From: Folioceros fuciformis
Taxonomy: Eukaryota > Anthocerotophyta > Anthocerotopsida > Anthocerotales
DNA: 64,000 nt
Assembly (NCBI GenBank): GCA_049999805.1
Contig: JBNGIO010004611.1
Span: 1-64,000, forward strand
Direction of reading: 5' to 3'
Below, piece after piece: positions 43,850-55,756 of the stretch; position 1 is the stretch's first letter; every line of letters begins with the position of its first letter. The position numbers were made by a program, and so were the translations under genes. The notes under the pieces are model-generated. The model worked only from the letters and a program-made list of their open reading frames with translations. It was not told where the DNA came from and made no database searches.

Positions 43850-44410
43850 GTAACTTTCGTTCATAACAACTATTAGAGGCATGTTATGTGAGAACCAAGA
43901 CCACCATCGTGTAGGGTTTTACAATGGTTGCAACTTTCAGTATTCATAGCAGCTACTAGATGCATGTTGTTTTACAATGGTTGCAACTTTCAGTGTTCAT
44001 AACATCTACTAGATGCATGTTCTCAAACATGAAGCATGTTATGTGATAGGAAGCATGTTCATAGTAGCTACTAGATGCATGTTCTTTTACAATGGTTGCA
44101 ACTTTCAGTGTTCATAACAGCTACTAGATGCATGTTCTCTGACATGGAGCATGTTATGTGATAGGAAGCATGTTCGTAGTAGCTACTAGATGCATGTTGT
44201 TCTACAATGGTTGCAACTTTCAGTGTTCATAACAGCTACTAGATGCATAGTCTCTGACATGAAGCATGTTATGTGATAGGAAGCATGTGTGATAGGAAGC
44301 ATGTTCGTAGTAGCTACTAGATGCATTTTGTTTTACAATGGTTGCAACTTTCAGTGTTCATAGCAGCTACTAGATGCATGTTCTCAGACATAAAGCATAT
44401 TCTGTGACAA
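43850..44410. repeat. Satellite-like repeat: ACAATGGTTGCAACTTTCAG family
   Basis: At least five copies of ACAATGGTTGCAACTTTCAG (near 43921, 43973, 44089, 44204, 44336), each followed by TGTTCATA, CAGCTACTAGATGCATG and often GAAGCATGTTATGTGATAGG. Spacing ranges from about 50 to 130 bases, so the array is compound and partly rearranged. Confidence 0.85.
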
Positions 44411-44699
44411 TGAGATTACCATTGCATAGAGTTTGCAAAGACCTTCATATGGGTACGTAAAGCATGATGCAAGCTCTAGACATGGATATATAGACCATGA
44501 TCTCTTAGAAGCCCCGTGTCATTTCTATCCCTTAGAATCTCTGCATAAATCTACATTTCTATCCCTTAGAATCTGCATGAATCTACACGTCAACTAAGCC
44601 TACCTACAACCAACAACTCTACATGAATCTACATGCCAACTAAGTTAGCCTACAACCAACAACTTTCAGCATTCATATGCTACTACTGGAGAGTCAAAG

Positions 44700-44990
44700 A
44701 GAGTTAAAAAAAACACAAAAAACTACTTTTGATTGCTCCTTAGACAGTAAAAATACTTCTCACAAAAAACTACTTTTGACTACCCCTTGGTCAATAAAAC
44801 TACTTCTCATAAAAAACTACTTCTAACTACCCCTTGATCAAAAACTACTTCAGACTACCCCTTATTCATTAAAACTACTTCTCACATAAAACTGCTTTTG
44901 ACTATCCCTTAGTCAATAAAACTACTTCTCATAAAAAAACTACTTCTGATTACCCCTTGGTTAGTAAAACTACTTCCGACCCTAACCCAA
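44700..44990. repeat. Tandem repeat: AAACTACTTCT family, about 45-50-base unit
   Basis: About six imperfect copies built from AAAACTACTTCTCA, TAAAAAACTACTT and GACTACCCCTTGGTCAAT. They lie directly left of the MED15 upstream repeat zone. Confidence 0.85.
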
Positions 44991-45159
44991 GTTGTTTATC
45001 ATTAGAGTTAAAGAAATAGCTTTTCACCATAGTCGAATCACCCGAGTCGGTAGAAGAAGCCGGTTTATCACCACAAGAGTCAAGCTTTGTCAATGGAGTT
45101 GATGAAAGAACCTATTAGCATAGCATGGGAGTCGAGGAAACGGCCTCTCATCACCGGAT

Positions 45160-45550
45160 TCCAAGAAGCCCCCCGACGCAAATATCACCTTAATCGAGCT
45201 TGTCACCGAAATCGAAGAACCCGCCTATTACCACCGAAGTCGAGGAAGCCACCTATTACCACAGAAGTCGCAGAAGCTGCCTATTACCACCGAAGTCGAA
45301 GAAGCCGCCTATTACCACCGAAGTCGAAGAAGCCGCCTATTACCACCGAAGTCAAAGAAGCCGCCCATTACCAGATCAAAGAAGCTGCGTATTAGCACCG
45401 AAGTCAAAGAAGCCGCCCATTACCACATCAAAGAAGCCGCCCATTACCACATCAAAGAAGCCGCGTATTACAACCGAAGTCGAATAAGCCGCCTATTACC
45501 ATCGAAGTCGAAGAAGCCGCCTATTACCACCGGAACTGAAGAGGCTACTA
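45160..45550. repeat. 28-base tandem repeat upstream of MED15
   Basis: Many copies of GAAGCCGCCTATTACCACC followed by GAAGTCGAA. The step from one unit to the next is 28 bases (for example 45304 to 45332). Because 28 is not a multiple of three, each strand frame reads a rotating pattern (PPITTEVEE, AYYHRSRRS, LLPPKSKK), so the open frames here are a by-product. A shorter version lies in the duplicated flank near 40085-40150. Confidence 0.85.
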
Positions 45551-45947
45551 TCACCATCAAAGTCGAGAAAGCCACCTGTCACCACCGATCGAGTCCTAGC
45601 CACTTATCTCCACCGCAGTTGAAGAGGCCGCTTATCGGCATAGGAGGAAAACAAGCCGCTTATGGTCACCGGAGTCGACGAGGCCACTCAAAAGGCAGAC
45701 AAAGATGAAGCCGCTTATTGTGGCAGTCGGAGGCGCTTCTCCCGCGCTCAATAACATCCGGGACACGGCCCTGACGACTTGTTCTGCCACAGTGTCTGCT
45801 CTACCCCTGGTTGATTTAAATACGAATTTGGCAATTCGGGTTTGGAAAGCGAAGCAGCGGGGTTGCTCCTGAGAAGGAATCGCAGTGTGGCCGGCCAAAG
45901 TTTGAGCTGGAAGTTTACAGTGACGACTAGAGTGTCGGCTTCCCGAC

Positions 45948-46984
45948 ATGGACGCGGGCGGCAGTGGAAACGGAAGTGGGGATTGGAGGTCGGGCCTGGC
46001 CAAGGAGGCACGGTCCAAAATTGTGAAGAAGATGTGAGTTTGCCCTCTCCTTTAGATTTGCTACTGTCTAATTTGGTGCCGAGAGTGTGATTTTCCTGGG
46101 GGCGGGAGTCTGAAGTGGAGGTAGCCTCGTAGTCGGGGTTTTCGGATGTTAGGATATTGATGTCATCAGAAGAGGGTTTTGGCTGATATAAAATTGGTGT
46201 GCACGAGTGAATGTTGGTATACTAGTGTGGAGGAATTCCTCTGAATGGACTTGTTATTTGCAGAATGGAAACTCTGCAGAGGCACATGCCCGTTTCGGGT
46301 CAGGAAGGGTTGGGCGAATTGTACAATATTGCTTATAGGTTTGAGCAAAAGATCTTCGCCGCGGCAATTGATCAGGTAAGCCGGTGGGAGTGTCGGTAAG
46401 TTTGGTGTTTGTGGTTTATTGCTTCGCAGTTTCTCATGCTGGCCATGTGCTGTGTTTGTTGCAGCAAGATTATCTTCGAAAGATATCTTTGAAGATGCTT
46501 TCGCTCGATACCAGGGCGCAGGGTGGTGTGGCTGACGGAGGGATGGCAGGAGGAATTGCCCAGGGCGGTGACCCAGGTGAGAGGGTGAGGCTGTGGGGAA
46601 GGGCGCGCATGGAGTGGTGTGGTTGAAGTAGTCTACTGTCCGATGTCCTTCTCCATTCGCTTTGTTTCTTGTCTGACTGTGCTGTGCTGCACAGGTTCCA
46701 TGGGTGTAATGAGGAACCAGACTCAGCCGGCACCAGGTGGGGCTCAGGTGCCTGGGCAACGGCCGCAGATCATATCTCAAACACTGCAGGGCACCATGAA
46801 CGGAGGTCTGCCCTCTCTTGGTGGTCTGGCAACAGCTCCTGGAGCTCTGAATGCTCTTGCACAGAATGCCCTAGCGACCACTTCTGTCTCAAATCTCGCA
46901 CAGAGTAATGCACTTGCTCAAAGGCAACAGCTTATGCAGCATCAACAACAGCATCGGCAGCTCCAGCAGCACCAGCTCCAGCAG

Positions 46985-47016
<32 letters not shown>

Positions 47017-47041
47017 GCAGCAGCAGCAACAACAACAACAG

Positions 47042-47072
<31 letters not shown>

Positions 47073-47118
47073 TGCAACAGCTGCAGCAGCAGCAGCAGCA
47101 ACAGCAGCAACAGCAGCA

Positions 47119-47190
<72 letters not shown>

Positions 47191-50100
47191 GCAACAGCAG
47201 CTGCAGCAGCCTCAGCAGCCTCAGCAGTTGCCACAGCCTCCACAGCTACAGCAACAGCAATATCAACAGCAGCAACAGATGCTGTTCCAGCACCGCCGGC
47301 AGCAGCAACTGTTAAAGCAGCAGCAGCAACAACAGCAACATCCATATCCACATACTTTGCAGCAGCAGCCCCAGACACTCCTGCATCCATCGTCCCAAGT
47401 GGCTCAATTGCAAAATGCAGTTCAGGGCATGCAGCAACAGCTTTACAAATTACAGCCGGGAAAGCAGCAGCAAGAGCAAACACAGCTGCAGTCCCAACAG
47501 GCTATCACTTCACAAAGTCAGTCACAGCAACAATCGCAGCAGCCACTGCAGATGCTTCCAGCTGTGACTAGCCAGTCACAGCGAATTCAACAGTCGGCAG
47601 GGCAGAGCCTCCTTGAACAGCAGCAGGTGCTACAGGCCAATCCCCAACGGGCTCTTCCTGAAGCCTCTTCTGGTTGGTATGGTAGGTCAACAATGTTATG
47701 TTTACAAGATTTGCCAAATTTTTGTTCTAATTTTTACTGACATTTGTTTGACAGCCTCCCTCGATTCATCAGGGCATTCCATTGGTGATCAACGTGATCT
47801 TGTGTGGCCCAAGGTGATGTCAGTTATGAATGCAAAGCTGGTTACTTGAAGATAGGCCTTGGTTTGGACTTTTGATCCATGTATAGCGATCGTGTGTAGC
47901 TCCAAGTCTTGAAGGAGAAGTATTATCAAGATATGCGTGACCTTTACCAAATGCTGGTCAACAAGAGCACACAGGTTTCTCGGCCCCCTATTCCCGTCCC
48001 ACTCCTTTCACTTCATTTTGCTTCTCCGTCTCCCTCCCGCTTTGGTGTCCTTCCCTCCATTTGCCTCATCTTTCTTCTCTCCCTCTCAGCTTCTCCCTCC
48101 CTTCTTCTACATGTCCTTCCTCTGCTTGTCTTCCCTTGCTCCCTCCCATTCTTTTGTCCCTCCCTCTTGGGGGCTTCCATATTGTACAGGGATTTGTGAT
48201 GGTGTGCTGATGCAAGGGTTGGTGAATATGTTAGACAATGCCGCCAGAACAGCACTCGAAGCTGCAGCACTACAAGGAAGTTCTCCAGCGGATGATCCCC
48301 TACTTGACCGTGCCAAAAGAGAGAGTACCAAAGGAGTTCAATCTAGAGAAGGTGGAGACCTATGAGAAGCAAATTGTGAGCATCATCGAGACATTCAAGC
48401 GGAGAAAGCCCTCTCAAACACAACCAACTCAGCAAGTTGGTCAACAAGGACACCAAGGTCAGCAGAGCGTGATGCATCAACCGGGCCTGTCAAGTCAGAT
48501 AATGCCAACGCATCAAGTACCGCTTCATCAATTGCAGCCTGGGGTCCAGACACAATCACTGCAACAACAGCAGCAGACGCTTTCACAATTGCAGCATCAT
48601 GACAAGCAAGGGCAGCAGGTACAACAACCACTGCGGCACATGCTTTCCCAAGTTCCTGTCTTGGCACTGCATCATTCTAACCTTTCATCCTTACAGCCAA
48701 ATGGTGGACATGGGCCACAACAAAACATGATGAATGTTCAACAGAATGGAGGAGTAAGTTCTCTTGCACAGAGCAACTTACCTGGTGCAGTACTGGGTGG
48801 AATTGGACAAGTGAGCATTCTGCAGCAGCAACAACAGCAAGTCCAGCAGCAGCAGCAGGCACAGCAACAGCAGCAGCAGCAAGTCCAGCAGCAGCAGCAG
48901 CAGCAGCAGCAGGCACTGCAACAGCAACAAGTCCAGCAGCAGCAGCAACAACAGGCCCAGCAGCAGCACGCCCAGCTGCAGTCCCAGCAGCAGGCCCCGC
49001 AGCTACAGCAGCAGCAAGTCCACCAACAGGCCCAGTTGCTGAAACAGCAGCAAGATCAGCTGCAAGCTCAGCAGCAACGACCACTTAAGGATCAAGAGGC
49101 ATCCAAGCTTCAACAGCACCGTCTTCAGATACACCAGCAGCATAGGCAACTGCATCAGTTGCAACCTCAGCAACTGCCATCTCAGCAGCCTCAGGAAATG
49201 TCAGCGGACTCCAAGGACCTGAAATCAAAGCAAGTCAAGCAGTTGCTGGGAAAACATAATCCTGTTGTTCAAAGGCAATTGCAGCCACAACAGCTCAAAG
49301 CTTCATCACCGCAAACAGTATCCTCTCCGCAGATTTTGCAGGCTCCATCTCCCCAACAACACTCTCCACAAACAGATCCATCAGCTTTTCCATCTACGGG
49401 TGCCATTCTCAAGAGTGGGACTCCAATTCAAGCTGCTACTCCTCCTTTTCGAACTCCTTCACCTTCTATGATGGTGGCTCCTTCACCACCTCCGGATGAG
49501 GTTGATGCTAAGGCGTCAATGACTTCTTCGACGCCTCACAATTTTGCAAGTACTGGTGGATCACAGGGGATTTTGACCAGCACACCGGGGATTTCTGCTT
49601 CACCTGCACCTGTGGACTTTTCTCCAAGCACAGGACAAGCGGATGGACAGCAGGTCTTTTCCCCAGGGACCCCAGCTGGAGAGAAGATTAATGAAACTAC
49701 ACGAGAGCGCTTATTAAGAAAGGTATGCATGATGGAAGTAGTGATGTCGTTAGACTTTGCAGTGGCAGTAGTTTGGTTCTTCTCAGTAAGGCTGTGTGAC
49801 TACTCTGTCGTATGCTACGTGTAAGTATGGAAGCATGTTCGAATATTCGAGCAAAGGATGTGTGTTTGTCGCCTTATGCAGTCCGGATAAGTAATGGTTT
49901 CAACTAGTAGCTTACAACATTGTAGGATGTAGTGAAACCTTTCTTGTGAAATGCCCCGTCTGTGTTCATCATTTGTCACACTAGGAATGGATCTGCTGTG
50001 CAGCTTGCGATTATGGACAAAAAGGGGATTCGAGCTGCCCTTGATGACCTTCTTGGGATATCAAGTGCATGGAGTAGCCTTGCTGCTTCAGCTCCTGGAA

Positions 50101-51188
50101 ATGGGTCAAAGTCTGCTGTTGGGGAGGATCTAGCTGCATCAACCAGGATAAGGCTGCATGCAAGATTAGAGAAAGATGGTTTAAGGAAGCTGAAACGATC
50201 ACTGGAATCTGTTACTGGGTGCGAAATTAATACTGATGGGAAGATCCGAAACACAGTGAGCAGCGTCCACCAGTGGGATCTTCAAGAGGAATCTATTCCA
50301 AGGATGATGAGGTCGAGAATGGAGGTTGACTCTGGATGCAGGGCTCCTGGACCCTTGTCTTGTGCTGCAGTTTTCGGTTTTGGAAAACCTGATCTTCTGA
50401 ATATTGGAGAGCTAATTGTGATTTGTTGGATACAATACTCTGAACAGATAAGTAACTACAGAAAGCTCCAGTTTGAAATTATGGAGGTGAACTCTAAGAT
50501 GATTGATACCGTCCTTAAAATAAGTGAAGAGGCAACAGAGGACGCTGCAGCTGAATCGAGGGACGGAATTGTTGTTACCTGTATATACCGAGGGTATACT
50601 GTTGCAGAAGAGTGGCGTGCTTGGTTCGAAATGGTTAGTTACGAAACTATTGAAATGAATTCACTTTTTCAGGAGATCGAGAGCGTTTTTTAGAGTGTTG
50701 GTTCTGTGCCTGAAAGCAGTCTCTGTGGCTTGTTCCGCTTGGTTGTTTGCCATGCAGACAAAGAGAATTCCTCTTGGGATCCTTGTTCCCCCAAACTATC
50801 CGGAGAAGCCTCCAACAATTTGGCCGGAGAGGATTCCAGATAATAGGTGGTGATCGCTCTCCCTACTTTGCTTTGAAAATTCTTGACAACTGTGTGAAGC
50901 TGATAAAGCTTTACATTTGCTTGTGGTAGCAATTCTTTTGACGTTTCCGTTCGCGACAAGTTCAATGCAATACTGCGGACTCGGCCAGAGCCATTGACTG
51001 TCAGCTCTATCGGAAGACTATGGAACCAGTGCTGTTGGGATGCTGCCCACGAGATGATTCTGACGAACCGTGAGCAGTCAGAGGTATCTAATGTATTCGA
51101 ATCCGCAGGTACAGTCTGGGAACCAACCACAGGTTTATTTCACGAAACACCTGGCCTGCTTCCAAAGCAAACCCTTGAAACTTTTTAG
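45948..51188 (+). CDS. MED15: Mediator subunit 15 (MED15), KIX domain, Gln-rich, 1298 aa, 10 exons
   Basis: Model: join(45948..46033,46264..46375,46465..46576,46695..47681,47755..47813,47900..47974,48235..49722,50004..50633,50758..50846,50930..51188), 3897 bases in one frame. MED15 is a Mediator tail subunit; its KIX domain binds transcription activators. KIX, residues 10-90: GDWRSGLAKEARSKIVKK, HMPVSGQEGLGELYNIAYRF, QDYLRKISLKMLSL. Long Gln tracts lie at about 180-290 and 670-770. Between them is a conserved helical part (LKEKYYQDMRDLYQML, KLQHYKEVLQRMIPYL). The C-terminal Mediator-binding part has SAPGNGSKSAVGEDLAASTR, IPLGILVPPNYPEKPPTIWP and RLWNQCCWDAAHEMI. Length is close to Arabidopsis MED15a (about 1335 aa). 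Exon 4 could also end at 47670. It lies beside three broken copies of itself. Confidence 0.88.
46970..47215 (+). repeat. CAG/CAA tract coding poly-Gln in MED15 exon 4
   Basis: Almost pure CAG/CAA codons with few CTG (Leu) interruptions, over about 80 codons. The mix of CAG and CAA should slow slippage, but length variation between individuals is likely. The antisense open frames here (poly-Leu, poly-Ala) are by-products. Confidence 0.95.
48822..49085 (+). repeat. Second CAG/CAA tract, MED15 exon 7
   Basis: CAGCAGCAG and CAACAG runs broken by GTC, GCA and CTG codons (QQVQQQQQAQQQ pattern). Same frame as the CDS. Confidence 0.95.
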
Positions 51189-52852
51189 CACTCCCGACAG
51201 TGATGGGACTGTGTAACATTACATTATTTTGGATCTTATCCTCCAAGGATCCTGCATTCCTAACATAACAGTGTAGCCTGTACTCAAGTGAAGAGCAGCA
51301 AAGGGTATCTGAAGGCCGAAGGGGGTCACTTGGGTGTTCTAGGATCATGGCTTGTTGGTGGCTGTTCATATTCCTATGTGGTCATAATCTTTGTACCAAA
51401 CTATCACAGTGCTCTTCATTGGACACAAAATGCTACGCTTGTGGATATATACATGGTCACTACTCTTTGAAGTATATTAGGTCTTGTACGATGAGGGTTA
51501 GCATTTCGGGGTTTGTATGCTCCAGTGCGGCACGCATGCAGAGATGCGTGAACACCCTGCTGTAGGGCTACGATTCAGCGGGTGGATACATTTAAAGATC
51601 CTCTGGTGGAACACATTCGAGGACCCTATGTTATTCCTGCAAGACCGTCTTCTCATAGGGTGGAGCATTGTCAAGGTAATTATGTTATTCCGGCAGGACC
51701 TCCTCCTCCTCCTCGACTGGAACACAAGTCAAGGACCCTGCATGACCACCACCTTCTCTCGGGTGGAATTCAAGGACCTATGTTACGCCTGCAAGACTGC
51801 CTGTTCCTGCCAGCGTGGACTTCCTATGCCAGCTAGTCCTTATGCAGGTGATGGGACCTCAGGTTACCCCTTGTTGGTGTGCAGGTGCAGGAGAGCCACA
51901 GCGTGGATCTCAAGTCTGTTGCCCATTCTCGATGCGAGAAGCAGGAGAGCCACGGTGTGGGTGTGGATGACGGTTGACCGCGTGGATGTGAGGTCTAACC
52001 TATGGAAGGATATATGGAAACATAGGTAGAGTATTGAAGATAGCTGGATAGACCCTTGGGCCAGGTACAACGAAACACTTTTCAGCACTTCAGGGCAGGC
52101 ATACCGAAAGACTCTTAAAGAACATTTAGGGCAGGTACATCTAAACTCTGGAGCAAGTGAAGTGTGAAACAAACCACCGGCCACAGCGTGTTGTGTTCCA
52201 GGCTAGCTAAGCATGAATCATGTCTGTAGCAATAGCATGGCTGAACGTGGCTGCGTTGAGCGGTGGAACTGCCATAGCCTAGGGTAGGAACATCATAGAC
52301 TCACAGTGGCAATCTTCACAATGGTTTCCTCTAGACGAAACGAGGGCAGGACAAATTTTCTCTCCTACCAATTAGAAATCACTATCCATTGGGCTACGCA
52401 CGCACGACCCTTTAATTCTGGATGCAACGAAACGACGGCCTCGGATGGGGCTTGGGTCCTCCCATCCGAACTTGGACACATCGCAGATTATCAATCCACC
52501 CATCCGGATTTGGACACATGAACGGCCGATCATATCATAGGGTATCACTCCCTCGGGGACTTAAACACATGATCAACCTAATTCATTTCAGGCTGTCAAT
52601 CTTCTTAGCGCGGCATCGACACAAATCGGCCACATGCCAGATTTTCTGACAAGTGGTAATTGTTTTTTAGAGGTTGTTTTTTGATTTGCTGAGAAAAAAA
52701 AAGTAACCTTTTTGCACCGGCCTACTCTATCGGTCGGGTCCTCACCGGCGAGTTCGTTCTGGCGCCAAATGCCTGCGGCAGGGCTTCCACCGACCCCGCG
52801 ACGGTGTCGTAAGGTGCCTCAAGCGGGTGACTCTCCAACCCTCGAAGAAAAC
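51189..52852. other. Intergenic, no gene recognised
   Basis: MED15 3' flank and downstream flank of PPR-E. 51590-51790 has short imperfect repeats (ACCCTATGTTATTCCTGCA and GTTATTCCGGCAGGACC). Frames such as 51517-52029 have no family likeness. Confidence 0.5.
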
Positions 52853-55756
52853 TCAGATTCCGTTCCCTCGCATGTTGCAAGACGAGGTACCAAGTTCTTT
52901 CATCTTGGGAATGAGCTGTTTCAGCCTTAAGTGTACACTCTCTGGAAGCTTGTCGCCAACTGAAAACGTGTGCACGAGTCCGTCCGCGTCTGTCCACCAG
53001 CTCTGGCCCTGTCGCTTCCATGCAGCACTTCGTTTTCTCCTCAACTGTATCTCTAACCCTTCCTCCCACATCTGGGCACCCATGTATATGTTCGCCATCA
53101 AGACATATTCTGCAGCATCTGGTTCCTCTAGCTTCACTGCTTCATCGAAAGCATGCCGTCCCACCTCAACATTGCTCCACTTCTGGCAAGCACCCAGTAG
53201 CGTGCGCCAGACTGCCTTATCAGGCTGTACAGGCATTGTCTTTACCACTTCTAGTGCCTCATCTAGTTGGCCCGCTCGACCTAGGAGATCCACCATGCAT
53301 GAGAAGTGTTCCATGGTGGGATGGATGCCGAACTGTCTGTTCATAGTTTCAAAGTATTCTTGCCCCTTGCTTACGGCGCCCACATGACTGCAAACGGTTA
53401 GTACACATAGGAAAGTCACGCCATTTGGATGTACGCCATGCTCTGTCATTCTCTGAACCAAGTCAAATACTACGCCACTGTCGCCCTGGCGGGTGTACCC
53501 TGCAATCATCGCATTCCAGGCAACGATGCCTCTTTCAGGTAATGCATCAAAGACTCGCTGAGCATCAACCATGCTCCCACCTTTTGCATACATACTTATC
53601 AAACCCATGGCTACAGGCACATCAGCTTCAAGCCCTTGTTCCTTAATCTGAGCATGAAGCTGCCTTCCTATATGCAGATCTGCAACACTTGCACATGCTT
53701 GCAAGAGGCACACAAATGTGACAGAATCTGGTGGAACACAACCGTCCAGTTGCATAGCCCTAACAAGACAGAAGGCTTTGTGATCCATACCTTGCTGGGA
53801 ATATCCAGCTATCAGGGCAGTCCACGTTGCCACATCCTTTTGGGGCAGCTTGTCAAAGACGCTATGAGCAAGGTGTGGGCTGCCACACTTTGCATACAAG
53901 TTCACCAAACTGCAACCTAAGGCCGCATCCACGTGAAGACCTTGTTCTTCTATCTGTCTATGAAACTGTTTCCCCTGTTCCAGAGCTGTTATACCAAGAC
54001 TTGCACATGCCTGCAGGAGGCACACAAATGTGACAGAATTTGGAGTTGAGATGCCCTCTTCTTGCATTGTGCCATAAAGCTCAAGAGCTTCTTGACCCAT
54101 GCTTTTCTGGGCGTATCCTGCTATCAGGGCATTCCACGTCACCACATTCTTCTCATCAAGTCCATCAAACACGCTCTGAGCATCATGAAGGCTGCCACAC
54201 TTTGCGTACATGTTTACTAAGCTGCAACCCAGAACCACATCAACCTTAAGTCCTCGTTCCTCAATCTGTCTGTGCAGGTACTTTCCCCTCTGTAGATCCG
54301 AGATACCAATACTTGCACACGCCTGGAGAAGGCATATGAACGTCACAGAATCAGGTGTTAGACTGCCTTCGTGTTCCATAACACTGTGAAGATGAATCAC
54401 TTCCTGAAACATGCCTTGCTGGGAGTATGCGGCCAACATGGCATTCCACGTCACTACATCTTTTTGCGAAAGTCCTTCAAACACGCTTTGGGCATCATCC
54501 AGGCTGCCACACTTCGCGTACATGTTAATCAGACTGTTGGCTACAATAACATCACTCTGAAGCCCTTGCTCTTCGATCTGTGCATGAAGCTGCTTTCCCA
54601 TCTTGAGAGCTGGGGTACCCCAACTTGCGCATGCTTGCAGTAAGCAGAGAAATGTTACAGAATCCGGTGCAGCAATGCCTTCCTGTTGCATTTCACTGTA
54701 AAGTCGTAGGGCTTCCTCACCCATGCCACACTTTGCATACATGTCCACCAAGCAACTAGAGACAAACCTATTAAGGTGAAGCTCGCTAGCCAACACATCG
54801 GCATGAACCTGCTGCCCACTTTCCAGGTCAGCTCCCCTTGCACAAGCCTGTAAGGCTGCTACGAACACATGGCCATCCGGTTTAACATTTGACCTGCGCA
54901 TTTGATGATATAGTTGAATGGCCTGTTTAGCTTGTCCATGTTGAACATACGCTGATATTATGGAAGACCACATGAAGGCATCTGGTTCCGGGACCGTGGT
55001 GAACACATCCGTCGCCTCTTGCAACCTGGCATGACATGCATACATTCGTAAGATGTGGTTGCACAAGAATGTGTCCGACTGATATCCCTGTTGCACGGTG
55101 AGAGCATGAATCCGGCGACCCACAATCAGATTCTGCTGGACCGTACATTCTTTCAGCACATTGTAAAACACAGTTTTGGAAAACCGATAGCCTGTCTTGA
55201 CGAGAACTCCCACAACCTCAACTGCCTCGGTGAGGTGCCCCTGCTGACATAATTTGCTCGCAGTTTCTGGAGTTAATCCTCGTTCACATCCCGGGGGCCC
55301 GCGAGGATCATGATGATCCGCCATCCACCCGCTGGATTGCGGGAGAAGACGATGTCCTGCCTGCATCTCTGGAGCAGCCACCTCTCCATCTACAGAATTC
55401 CACTTGGAAAAGTTACCCAGCCAGACGATCTCGTTGGACACTTTACCGTGGAAGTGGGGCGACCGATTGCTCTTGCTACGTTGCCTCAGAGAAACTGCAC
55501 CGCCCCTAAAGCAATGTGGCAACACGAGATTTTGGCAACCACTTTCTCTGGAGTCTCTTTCCCCATAGCCATCCAGATACTCTCGTGGACGGGCTGGTGC
55601 CGATAGCCATAACTCGTTAGAGCGGACCCACAATTCCCCTTTGCTCTGCAATCCCATGACCCAGGGTTGGAAAACATCCTTTTCACCGCAGATTATCGCC
55701 AGTCTACAGGGATCGATGCACAGTTGAAACATGTCGCCATCTTGTAGACGTCTCAT
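52853..55756 (-). CDS. PLS-class PPR protein, E type, with an internal motif deletion (PPR-E), 967 aa
   Basis: PLS array with E/E+ end (ACQKWSNVEVGR, NIYMGAQMWEEGLEIQ, GQSWWTDADGLVHTFSVGD) that stops without DYW; the HP of the usual GD..HPES is replaced (GDKLPES). P motifs: S/D, one cut motif, N/D, N/N, T/D, N/N. The second P motif is missing its first half: LVDMYAKCG runs straight into MGEEALRLYSEMQ near 54720, so about 35 residues of an S-P junction are gone without breaking the frame. The N-terminal 130 residues before the array have VWLGNFSKW and GEVAAPEM, which resemble the leaders of PPR-B and PPR-A. ATG 55756 is the first real ATG; the frame opens with GTG 55771. Divergent from PPR-F. 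Confidence 0.88.
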   Translation of the reverse strand: MRRLQDGDMFQLCIDPCRLAIICGEKDVFQPWVMGLQSKGELWVRSNELWLSAPARPREYLDGYGERDSRESGCQNLVLPHCFRGGAVSLRQRSKSNRSPHFHGKVSNEIVWLGNFSKWNSVDGEVAAPEMQAGHRLLPQSSGWMADHHDPRGPPGCERGLTPETASKLCQQGHLTEAVEVVGVLVKTGYRFSKTVFYNVLKECTVQQNLIVGRRIHALTVQQGYQSDTFLCNHILRMYACHARLQEATDVFTTVPEPDAFMWSSIISAYVQHGQAKQAIQLYHQMRRSNVKPDGHVFVAALQACARGADLESGQQVHADVLASELHLNRFVSSCLVDMYAKCGMGEEALRLYSEMQQEGIAAPDSVTFLCLLQACASWGTPALKMGKQLHAQIEEQGLQSDVIVANSLINMYAKCGSLDDAQSVFEGLSQKDVVTWNAMLAAYSQQGMFQEVIHLHSVMEHEGSLTPDSVTFICLLQACASIGISDLQRGKYLHRQIEERGLKVDVVLGCSLVNMYAKCGSLHDAQSVFDGLDEKNVVTWNALIAGYAQKSMGQEALELYGTMQEEGISTPNSVTFVCLLQACASLGITALEQGKQFHRQIEEQGLHVDAALGCSLVNLYAKCGSPHLAHSVFDKLPQKDVATWTALIAGYSQQGMDHKAFCLVRAMQLDGCVPPDSVTFVCLLQACASVADLHIGRQLHAQIKEQGLEADVPVAMGLISMYAKGGSMVDAQRVFDALPERGIVAWNAMIAGYTRQGDSGVVFDLVQRMTEHGVHPNGVTFLCVLTVCSHVGAVSKGQEYFETMNRQFGIHPTMEHFSCMVDLLGRAGQLDEALEVVKTMPVQPDKAVWRTLLGACQKWSNVEVGRHAFDEAVKLEEPDAAEYVLMANIYMGAQMWEEGLEIQLRRKRSAAWKRQGQSWWTDADGLVHTFSVGDKLPESVHLRLKQLIPKMKELGTSSCNMRGNGI

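Noticed and set aside
45087-45487. Repeat protein with PPITTEVEEAAYYHRSRRS units
   Set aside because: The DNA period is 28 bases, so the same peptides appear in rotating frames; this is a noncoding tandem repeat.
46889-47483. Antisense poly-Leu and poly-Ala frames in MED15
   Set aside because: They are the complement of the CAG/CAA tract; sense coding and splicing explain the region fully.
51517-52029. 170-codon frame downstream of MED15
   Set aside because: It covers imperfect repeats, overlaps other frames and has no family likeness.
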